Origin: Klebsiella pneumoniae
GTDB taxonomy: Bacteria; Pseudomonadota; Gammaproteobacteria; Ga0077536
Assembly (NCBI GenBank): GCA_945873015.1
Contig: CAMCBY010000301.1
Span: 1 to 5,561 of the forward strand
Direction of reading: 5' to 3'
Length of the DNA: 5,561 nt
Of this stretch, positions 1 to 5,047 are shown piece by piece (position 1 is the first letter of the stretch; each line of letters opens with the position of its first letter). Made by a program: the position numbers and the translations under genes. The notes under the pieces were generated by a model that was not told the origin of the DNA, did no database searches, and saw nothing but the letters and a program-made list of their open reading frames with translations.

Positions 1-279
1 GTTACCGAGCACCAGCGAGGTCACGCCGTGCCAGCCGGACAGCGTGCAGTAAGGGTCCCACTGGATTTGCGCATCGTAATGGGTGTGCAGATCGATGAAA
101 CCTGGCGCGACCACCAGACCTTTGGCGTCGATGACCTGTTTGGCATCGCCGGCGCTGAGTGGCGTGCGCGAAATCGCCACCACTTTGCCGTCGCGTATGC
201 CCAAGTCGCCGGTGAAGCGCGGAGCGCGCGTGCCGTCGATGATGGTGCCGTTCTGAATCAGGGTGTCGAATTGAGCCAT
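1..279 (-). CDS. N-acyl-D-amino-acid deacylase-type amidohydrolase, N-terminal part
   Basis: This is a metal-dependent amidohydrolase of the D-aminoacylase type (Amidohydro_3-like), a family that hydrolyses N-acyl groups from D-amino acids or related amides. Only the first 93 residues are in the window; the gene continues past the left edge. Residues 5-50 show the small beta-sandwich start of such enzymes (DTLIQNGTIIDGT, then GDLGIRDGKVVAI). Next comes the first metal-binding strand PGFIDLHTHYDAQ, with the HxH pair at H65 and H67. WDP at 74-76 and WHGVTSLVLGN at 83-93 are typical of this subfamily; the usual next residue, a metal-ligand cysteine (GNCG), falls just outside. The ATG at 279 is preceded by a strong purine-rich ribosome site (GAGAGGAGAGGA, plus-strand 284-295). 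The gene is divergent from the LysR-type regulator, which probably controls it. Substrate cannot be told: family members also include dihydropyrimidinase-like and uncharacterised hydrolases. The family call is firm; the exact reaction is inferred. Confidence 0.85.
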   Translation of the reverse strand, partial: MAQFDTLIQNGTIIDGTRAPRFTGDLGIRDGKVVAISRTPLSAGDAKQVIDAKGLVVAPGFIDLHTHYDAQIQWDPYCTLSGWHGVTSLVLGN

Positions 280-416
280 GACGTCCTCTCCTCTCAGTAG
301 TGCGTTGGGGCCGGCATTCGGTCTGCGCGACCGGCACCGGTGTACGCCTCTTGGTGGGCGCGGCGAGGTCCGGATGATGGAAGCCTCGGTATGGCGGGCA
401 AGTCTGGCACCAATGA

Positions 417-445
417 TTGCCGTTCGTAAAACCGGATAATAGACT
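417..445 (+). promoter_or_regulatory. Possible sigma70-type promoter for the LysR-type gene
   Basis: TTGCCG at 417-422 (4 of 6 matches to TTGACA) and TAGACT at 440-445 (4 of 6 to TATAAT) are separated by 17 bases. The -10 box would lie between the arms of the inverted repeat at 431-466, which would suit autorepression by the regulator. The match is modest and could be chance. Confidence 0.25.
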
Positions 446-466
446 CAATACGTTCGCCAATCCGGT
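431..466. promoter_or_regulatory. Perfect 7-bp inverted repeat, candidate LysR operator
   Basis: ACCGGAT at 431-437 is the exact reverse complement of ATCCGGT at 460-466, with 22 bases between the arms. It lies in the 231-base region between the divergent amidohydrolase and LysR-type genes, 44 bases upstream of the regulator's ATG. LysR-type regulators usually bind dyads in such divergent regions. The arms are about 29 bases apart centre to centre, wider than a single T-N11-A box, so this could be two half-sites of a tetramer footprint. No convincing T-N11-A box was seen. The hexamer CGTTCG also recurs 30 bases apart (421-426, 451-456). The rest of 280-510 holds the two ribosome sites and no gene I can support. 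Confidence 0.4.
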
Positions 467-510
467 CAAACTAGATCCAGCTCAGGTTTTGCCCTGCACG
501 GAGCCTCGCC

Positions 511-1443
511 ATGAATCACCGTGAAGAACTCGAAGTGCTGACCGAACTCGCTTACGCCGGCAATATGCGCCGCGCCGCCGATGCCCTGGGCATTTCTCAA
601 TCGACGCTCAGCGACGTGATCACGCGCCTTGAGGCCGCCTACGGCGCGCCGCTGTTCGAGCGCGACCGCCGCGGCTCCCATCCGACTGTGTATGGCCGCG
701 TGGTGATCGATGCCGCCGCGCAGGCGCTGCGCCTGCTCGACGAGGCACATCGCGAAATTGGTCTAATCAAGGGGTCGGCCATCGGTCGCCTCGCCATCGG
801 TGCCGAGGCCGGCCTCATCGAACCTTATCTCACCGAATCCATCGCGAGCGGACTGCGGCGTTATCCGAGCCTGCGTTTCCGTGTGCAGGCGCTCGATTCG
901 GGCTCTCTTGCTCAGGAGCTGCGCGATAAACGTATCGATTTCTTTTTTGGCGTGCGCCCCGACGTACCGACCGCCGGCCTTGAGTTACGCGAGATAGGCA
1001 TGATTCACGCCCTGCCCTTCGTCAGACCCGGACATCCCCTCGCCAATGGCGAGCGCCACAGCCTCGCTCACATCATGGCCTATCCCATCGTGCAGGGGCC
1101 TGGGCCGCGCTGGTTCATCCGTCGTATCGGCGACGAGCTGCGCAACGAGGCCGGCAACGATGCGCGCCGCGACGCAGCCGTGATCGTCAACGATTTTGGT
1201 GTGGTGCGTGCAATCGTGCGCGAGACCGACGCGGTCGGCTTCGCGACCACCGCCATGCTGCATGCCGAAGTGGCGAACGGCGCCTTTGTACCATTGCATC
1301 TGCCGCCGGCGCAGGCACGCCTGCTGGTGCTGCCGATGCTGATTGGCACGCTGGTCGACAGAACACTGCCGCCGGCGGCCCTCGAATTAATCGCCGACCT
1401 CGAGGCGGTGGTCGAACGCTACGCCGCCCTCGAAGCGCTGTAG
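511..1443 (+). CDS. LysR-family transcriptional regulator
   Basis: This is a 310-residue LysR-type DNA-binding regulator, a normal length for the family. The N-terminal winged helix-turn-helix covers about residues 3-62: the helix-turn-helix is at 18-40 (RRAADALGISQSTLSDVITR), followed by LEAAYGAPLFERD, the family hallmark after the recognition helix. A linker helix (about 63-88) leads to the periplasmic-binding-protein-like effector domain from about 91 (IGRLAIGAEAG) to about 298, including the typical ELRDKRIDFFFG at 136-147. The start is supported by GGAG at 500-503, 7 bases before the ATG. The gene is divergent from the amidohydrolase, the usual arrangement for a LysR regulator and its target. 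The effector molecule cannot be read from the sequence. Its TAG stop (1441-1443) lies inside the left arm of the REP-like inverted repeat, so the repeat has landed on, or supplied, the gene's very end. Confidence 0.93.
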   Translation: MNHREELEVLTELAYAGNMRRAADALGISQSTLSDVITRLEAAYGAPLFERDRRGSHPTVYGRVVIDAAAQALRLLDEAHREIGLIKGSAIGRLAIGAEAGLIEPYLTESIASGLRRYPSLRFRVQALDSGSLAQELRDKRIDFFFGVRPDVPTAGLELREIGMIHALPFVRPGHPLANGERHSLAHIMAYPIVQGPGPRWFIRRIGDELRNEAGNDARRDAAVIVNDFGVVRAIVRETDAVGFATTAMLHAEVANGAFVPLHLPPAQARLLVLPMLIGTLVDRTLPPAALELIADLEAVVERYAALEAL

Positions 1444-1523
1444 ATGCGAATTCATTCGCACATTAAGACCCGAATGGCGCGCTTCTGTGTGGGCTTTAAT
1501 GTGCGAATAAATTCGCACCTACA
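1439..1523. repeat. REPIN-like pair of inverted REP palindromes
   Basis: Two 33-base arms (1439-1471 and 1491-1523) are inverted copies that agree at 29 of 33 positions, separated by a 19-base spacer. Each arm has its own tight palindrome: TGCGAAT-TC-ATTCGCA at 1445-1460 and GTGCGAAT-AA-ATTCGCAC at 1501-1518. This nested symmetry is the layout of REP doublets (REPINs/BIMEs), non-autonomous elements moved by RAYT transposases. It fills the gap between two convergent genes and could also act as a two-way transcription stop or mRNA 3'-end stabiliser. There is no U-run, so a classical intrinsic terminator is not evident. The left arm includes the last Leu codon and stop of the LysR-type gene; the right arm ends 7 bases from the lyase stop. 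No transposase is in the window. Confidence 0.8.
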
Positions 1524-1530
1524 AGATCTG

Positions 1531-3180
1531 TCAGCGCGTCAGCCAGTCGAACTTCTGCGGCTTGCGCGTTGACTGCGGATTAATCATCACGTTGATAAGC
1601 GTCGGCCTGGTTTCATGCGCCGCTTCGCTGAGCGCCGTGCGCAGCTCTTGTGGTGTGTGGACAAAAAATCCGCGTCCACCAAAAGCTTCGATGACGCGGT
1701 CGTAACGCGCGTTGGGCGTGTAGGTGTTAGGTGGTATCGGCTCACTCAACACCGTTTCGCCGGAACCGATGCCATTATTGTTGATGACGATGAAGGTAAT
1801 CGGCAGCCGATAACGACACGCGGTTTCGACTTCCATGCCGCTGAAGCCGAAGGCTGAATCACCCTCAATGCAGAATATACGTTTGTCGGGATGGGTGACC
1901 GCGGCCGCGATCGCAAAACCTGGCCCCACACCCATGGTGCCGAAAGTGCCGGCATCGAGACGCTGTCGTGGCGCGAAGTTCGGCATCATGCTGCGCCCGA
2001 TGTCCATCGTATTCGCGCCTTCGCTGACGATGATGGCGTCGCGCGGTAAAGCCGCACGGATCTCGCCGAACACGCGGTAATAACCCATCGGCAGACTGTC
2101 GTCGGCGGTCATGGCGCTGACCTGCGCGTCGTTCTCGGCAATCTTGGCGCGCAATGCACGCCACCAGTCGCCATCGGCGGCGAACTGCCAGGGCTCGGCC
2201 AGCAAAGCCTCGTGCATCTGCTTCATCACCGCCTGCGCATCACCAACCAGCGCGACTTCGGTCGGCACGTTGGTGCCTATCTCTTCGGCGGCGATATCGA
2301 GTTGCACCACGCGCACATCACGTGCAAAACGCGGCGGCAGTCCGAAATGCATGATCCAGTTCAAGCGCGCGCCGAGAAGGAAGATGACGTCGGCTTCCTG
2401 CAAAGCCAACGAACGCGCCGGCGCCACCGACAAAACATGATCATCCGGCATCACGCCCTTGCCCATCGGCGCGGCCAGAAACGGTAATTGGGCGGCTTCA
2501 AGAAAAGCGCGCACTTCATGCTCGGCGCGCCCGTAAGCCGCGCCCTTGCCCACCACCACCAAGGGCCGTTTGGCGCTGCGTAACGCTGCGAGAGCGGCGT
2601 CTATTGCGCGCGGGTCGGCCAACGACTTCGGCGCGGGCGGACAGCACGGCGACCAACGCACGCTGTCCTCGTCCTGCTTGTCGCAAATGACGTCATTGGG
2701 CAGGTCGAGATACACCGCACCAGGGCGGCCATACATGGAAGTGCGTACACATTTCTCGACATAGGCGGGCACCCGCGCCAAAGAGTCGGGACGGGTGCTG
2801 AGTTTCACGAATGGACGCGCCGCTTCGAGTTGCGGTGCTTCCTGAAATGCGCCTTGCTCACGCTGATAGGAGTCCGGCGCGCCGCTGACCAGCAGCATCG
2901 GCCAGCAATTGGCCCAGGCGTTGGACAACCCCGCCACCGCATGCACCATGCCCGGCCCTGAAACCGTCAGACACACGCCCGGGCGACCGGTCATGAAACC
3001 CACCGCACCGGCCGCATAACTGGCCGACTGTTCGTTACGAAACCCGTAATAATTGAGGCCCTCGCTTTGCAGGATCAGAGCCAGGTCGACGATGGGAAAA
3101 CCCATCACGCCGAAAATATGTTCAACGCCCTGGCGCTTCAGACTGCGCGCGATGATGGCGGTGCCGTCGAGTTGTGCCAT
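1531..3180 (-). CDS. 2-hydroxyacyl-CoA lyase (thiamine-diphosphate enzyme, HACL1/oxalyl-CoA decarboxylase family)
   Basis: This 549-residue cytoplasmic enzyme probably splits 2-hydroxyacyl-CoA into an aldehyde and formyl-CoA. The N-terminal thiamine-pyrimidine domain (about 1-170) carries the catalytic glutamate E50 in FRNEQSASYAAGA and the SGPGMVHAVAG loop (74-84). The central domain (about 190-325) has GARLNWIMHFGLPPRF (270-285), close to HACL1 and unlike the Oxc version. The C-terminal diphosphate domain has SEGANTMDIGR (386-396), DAGTFGTMGVG (409-419) and the Mg/thiamine-diphosphate motif GDSAFGFSGMEVE starting at G440 with NNN at 467-469. The tail STRKPQKFDWLTR matches the end of human HACL1 minus its peroxisomal signal. 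Oxalyl-CoA decarboxylase is the main alternative, but no formyl-CoA transferase is adjacent and the motifs favour HACL. The acyl substrate is unknown. The ATG at 3180 follows a GGGGGAG ribosome site about 4 bases upstream. The gene is convergent with the LysR-type gene and divergent from the membrane operon. Confidence 0.85.
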   Translation of the reverse strand: MAQLDGTAIIARSLKRQGVEHIFGVMGFPIVDLALILQSEGLNYYGFRNEQSASYAAGAVGFMTGRPGVCLTVSGPGMVHAVAGLSNAWANCWPMLLVSGAPDSYQREQGAFQEAPQLEAARPFVKLSTRPDSLARVPAYVEKCVRTSMYGRPGAVYLDLPNDVICDKQDEDSVRWSPCCPPAPKSLADPRAIDAALAALRSAKRPLVVVGKGAAYGRAEHEVRAFLEAAQLPFLAAPMGKGVMPDDHVLSVAPARSLALQEADVIFLLGARLNWIMHFGLPPRFARDVRVVQLDIAAEEIGTNVPTEVALVGDAQAVMKQMHEALLAEPWQFAADGDWWRALRAKIAENDAQVSAMTADDSLPMGYYRVFGEIRAALPRDAIIVSEGANTMDIGRSMMPNFAPRQRLDAGTFGTMGVGPGFAIAAAVTHPDKRIFCIEGDSAFGFSGMEVETACRYRLPITFIVINNNGIGSGETVLSEPIPPNTYTPNARYDRVIEAFGGRGFFVHTPQELRTALSEAAHETRPTLINVMINPQSTRKPQKFDWLTR

Positions 3181-3231
3181 GTCTCCCCCTGTTTGTTTCT
3201 GGATGCGCTGGCGGTGTCAGCCCTGCACCCG

Positions 3232-3260
3232 ATTGTAGCCCGCAGCGCCGCCTCGTTCAG
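3232..3260 (-). promoter_or_regulatory. Probable sigma70-type promoter for the acyl-CoA lyase gene
   Basis: Read on the minus strand, CTGAAC (plus 3255-3260; 3 of 6 to TTGACA) and TACAAT (plus 3232-3237; 5 of 6 to TATAAT) are 17 bases apart. The start of transcription would fall near 3225, giving a leader of about 45 bases before the ATG at 3180. The -10 box is good and the -35 is weak. Confidence 0.45.
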
Positions 3261-3265
3261 AAAGC

Positions 3266-3295
3266 TTGCACGGTTATGGTACGCATGCTTACTAT
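3266..3295 (+). promoter_or_regulatory. Weak candidate promoter for the membrane-protein operon
   Basis: TTGCAC at 3266-3271 and TACTAT at 3290-3295 (4 of 6 to TATAAT) are 18 bases apart. Transcription would begin near 3302, leaving about 95 bases of leader. The leader contains the palindromes GGCCGGCC (3321-3328) and GCACGC-G-GCGTGC (3344-3356), which could fold as RNA hairpins. This candidate lies back to back with the lyase promoter, so the two directions may share control. The -35 match is poor and the call is tentative. Confidence 0.25.
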
Positions 3296-3382
3296 CTCGC
3301 TCGATGACCGACCGCAAAACGGCCGGCCTTGTTGAAACCCGCGGCACGCGGCGTGCGTGGATGTTCAATCACAAACCGTCTT

Positions 3383-3389
3383 AGGGGAG
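3383..3389 (+). promoter_or_regulatory. Strong ribosome binding site that fixes the start at 3398
   Basis: AGGGGAG at 3383-3389 sits 8 bases before ATG 3398. An earlier in-frame start at 3329 would add 23 residues with no membrane character and no comparable ribosome site. The 3398 start is therefore preferred. Confidence 0.75.
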
Positions 3390-3397
3390 CAATTTTT

Positions 3398-4168
3398 ATG
3401 CTAGAGCGCCTGAAATACCTGCGCCTGTTGGCCTGGTGCGGTCCGGTTTTCCTGTTTGTGTTCATCGTGTTCTGGGGCCTCATGGGCCACAACATCCCGC
3501 CCTTCCAGCCCGATGTGCCGGCCAAAGTCATCGGCGACTACTTCCGCGCCGACGCCAATCTGATCCGGCTCGGCATGGGCATGGCGATGAGTTTTACGGT
3601 GCTGTATTTCATGTGGGGGCTGTCGATAGCCAAGGTCATCGAATACGGCATAGAGAAGGACAACAACATTCTCTCCACGCTGGCGCTATGGGGCGCCGGC
3701 CTGACCGTGGTGCCGATCATGGTGTCCTGTGTGTTCTGGCTCGCCGGTGCCTATCGCCCGGAGGCGCTCGACGACACCATCCTGCAGTTGCTCTACGACA
3801 CCGCCTGGCTCTTGATCGACATGGGCTACATGGTGACGACGGTGCAGATGATCGCGATGGGGGTGGCCTTTCTGAAGGACCAGCGCGCAGTGCCCTTGGT
3901 GCCAAAATGGTTGGCCTGGTACGGCATCTGGGTTGGCTTCAGTTTTGTCGCCGAACTGCTCATGCCGTTTTTCAAGAGCGGCATTTTCGCGCGCAGCGGC
4001 ACGCTGAATTTCTGGGTTGAATTCTTCGTGTGGTTCTTCTGGATAGTATTCGTGACGACCTATCTGTTCTCGGCCATCAAACGCCTGGAAGCAGAAGCGC
4101 GTGGCGAAACTGCGCCCGCCAACAGCCCCGCGACCGGCGTCGGAAAGGCCGTAGGTGCATCCGCCTGA
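3398..4168 (+). CDS. Six-helix membrane protein of unknown function, first gene of a NorE/NorF-like operon
   Basis: I do not recognise this 256-residue protein's family. It is strongly hydrophobic, with six likely inner-membrane helices at about 11-30, 57-77, 93-118, 130-158, 171-192 and 204-228. The N terminus is short and positive (MLERLKYLRL). A loop, GHNIPPFQPD (30-39), follows helix 1 and is a plausible conserved signature. The C-terminal tail (from about 229) is charged, then Ala/Gly/Pro-rich, and looks disordered. H31 is the only histidine, so it cannot bind heme with a His pair and is not a catalytic oxidase subunit. Acidic residues inside helices (D135 and D141 in helix 4, E186 in helix 5, E208 in helix 6) may matter for proton or ion handling; that is inference. 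The next gene starts 14 bases before this one ends, so the products are probably made together and in similar amounts. It may be an accessory or new partner subunit of a NorE/NorF-like complex. Confidence 0.88.
   Translation: MLERLKYLRLLAWCGPVFLFVFIVFWGLMGHNIPPFQPDVPAKVIGDYFRADANLIRLGMGMAMSFTVLYFMWGLSIAKVIEYGIEKDNNILSTLALWGAGLTVVPIMVSCVFWLAGAYRPEALDDTILQLLYDTAWLLIDMGYMVTTVQMIAMGVAFLKDQRAVPLVPKWLAWYGIWVGFSFVAELLMPFFKSGIFARSGTLNFWVEFFVWFFWIVFVTTYLFSAIKRLEAEARGETAPANSPATGVGKAVGASA
4142..4148 (+). promoter_or_regulatory. Ribosome binding site supporting a GTG start at 4155
   Basis: GGAAAGG at 4142-4148 lies 6 bases before GTG 4155, inside the end of the preceding gene. The first internal methionine (residue 40) would cut into the first membrane helix, so the GTG is the credible start. 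Confidence 0.65.
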
Positions 4169-4775
4169 AGTCAGCGCTGCGGCGCAAAACGCCACTCAAG
4201 CCGCCTCCACCGGCCAGCGCAAGCTGGCCGGTGACGAGGGACTGTGGTTCTTCATCAGCGCGGACATCGGCATGTTCGCGCTGTTCTTTCTATTGTTCAT
4301 GCTCGAGCGCTTCAAGGCACCCGCGCTGTTCGAACAGTCGCGTCAGCAACTTGATCCGCTGCTCGGCGTCATCAACACCCTCATTCTGCTCAGCAGTTCG
4401 TATCTGGTCGCCTTGGCGGTGCACAGCGCACGCGCGGGCAGACGTCAGGCGGTCAGCCGTTATCTGACCTTGGGCATGCTGGTCGGCGCCGGGTTCGCGG
4501 TGACCAAGTTGTATGAGTACTGGCACAAAATCTCGTCGGGCATCACCCTGCTGACCAACGATTTTTTCATGTTCTATTTCGCGCTGACCGGTCTGCACTT
4601 CCTGCACTTTGTGATCGGCATGGTGGTGCTGGCAGTGTGCCTGGCCAAGAGCCGCGTTGACGCGATGGACGACAAGTTCGTGGTCTGGATTGAATCGAGC
4701 GGCTGTTATTGGCATATGGTCGACCTCTTGTGGATAGTGCTGTTTCCCATGCTGTATCTGCTGCACTCACCATGA
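4155..4775 (+). CDS. NorE-like heme-copper oxidase subunit III family protein
   Basis: This 206-residue protein is a short, five-helix member of the cytochrome c oxidase subunit III family, the NorE-like branch. Helices lie at about 27-49, 68-90, 104-121, 137-163 and 183-203, after a hydrophilic N-terminal stretch. Family marks are GDEGLWFFISADIGMF (26-41), the helix-3 glutamate in KLYEYWH (118-124), FALTGLHFLHFVIGM (142-156) and CYWHMVDLLWIVLFPMLYLL (184-203). Subunit III proteins do not bind heme; they stabilise subunit I or help proton uptake, and NorE is an accessory to nitric oxide reductase. No subunit I is nearby, so its partner is unknown. It uses a GTG start, overlapping the upstream gene by 14 bases, and its TGA overlaps the next gene's ATG, so all three genes are coupled. 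Family assignment is firm. Whether it serves an oxidase, a nitric oxide reductase or something else cannot be told. Confidence 0.88.
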   Translation: MHPPEVSAAAQNATQAASTGQRKLAGDEGLWFFISADIGMFALFFLLFMLERFKAPALFEQSRQQLDPLLGVINTLILLSSSYLVALAVHSARAGRRQAVSRYLTLGMLVGAGFAVTKLYEYWHKISSGITLLTNDFFMFYFALTGLHFLHFVIGMVVLAVCLAKSRVDAMDDKFVVWIESSGCYWHMVDLLWIVLFPMLYLLHSP

Positions 4776-5041
4776 CCGCCCTGCTCGCCCTGCCCATCAC
4801 CCGTGCCTGGCTGGCATTGGTGCTCGCCACATTGGTGGTGTTTGCGCTGATTGAGCAAGACGCGCCGGCGCGGATCGCCACGGTCGCCGTGGTGCTGATC
4901 GCCGCATTCAAAGTGCGCCTGGTGTTTCTCTATTTCATGGAGCTTGCCAGCGGCGCGATGCCGTGGCGGCTGGTGACCGAGGTGTGGGTAGCAACGGTGA
5001 CCTTGATCATTCTCGGCGCTTATCTGTTCACGCCAGCCTGA
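4772..5041 (+). CDS. NorF-like cytochrome c oxidase subunit IV family protein
   Basis: This 89-residue protein has three membrane helices (about 10-27, 34-57 and 67-86), the size and shape of the bacterial subunit IV family (COX4_pro; NorF-like). The key motif is AAFKVRLVFLYFMELASG (44-61), matching the family pattern of a positively charged K-x-R then a hydrophobic run ending in YFMEL. The ATG overlaps the upstream stop in an ATGA arrangement, with no ribosome site before it, so translation most likely re-initiates after the subunit III-like gene. An in-frame start at 4709 would add 21 residues lying over the subunit III gene and is less likely. NorF-type proteins are small accessory subunits of unknown precise role, typically next to NorE. 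The gene ends 6 bases before the convergent gene on the right, leaving no room for a terminator between the two stops. Confidence 0.85.
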   Translation: MTALLALPITRAWLALVLATLVVFALIEQDAPARIATVAVVLIAAFKVRLVFLYFMELASGAMPWRLVTEVWVATVTLIILGAYLFTPA

Positions 5042-5047
5042 GCACCG

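Noticed and set aside
411..419. Short palindrome CAATGATTG and CACCGGTG (335-342) as operators
   Set aside because: Palindromes this short are expected by chance in a 231-base region and neither has a clear T-N11-A layout.
985..1299. Long open frames antisense to the LysR-type gene
   Set aside because: They are by-products of GC-rich codon bias, with no recognisable protein features and no ribosome sites.
1439..1523. CRISPR repeats or a standard rho-independent terminator
   Set aside because: There are only two copies, inverted and not direct, with a single short spacer, and no T-run follows the hairpins.
1531..3180. Acetolactate synthase or oxalyl-CoA decarboxylase as the identity of the thiamine enzyme
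   Set aside because: The central and C-terminal motifs follow HACL1 more closely, and no formyl-CoA transferase or acetolactate synthase small subunit is adjacent. Oxc is not fully excluded.
3329..3397. Earlier in-frame start for the six-helix protein, adding 23 residues
   Set aside because: The added residues (through CSITNRLRGAIF) are not membrane-like, there is no good ribosome site before 3329, and AGGGGAG sits at the right distance from ATG 3398.
3686..4195. 169-residue open frame antisense to the six-helix protein
   Set aside because: It mirrors the real membrane gene. Its His/Arg/Glu-rich composition is the usual antisense artefact of a hydrophobic coding region.
4709..4771. Earlier in-frame start for the NorF-like protein
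   Set aside because: The extension is a frame-shifted reading of the conserved CYWHMVDLLW region of the subunit III-like gene. The ATGA overlap at 4772 gives the family's usual size.
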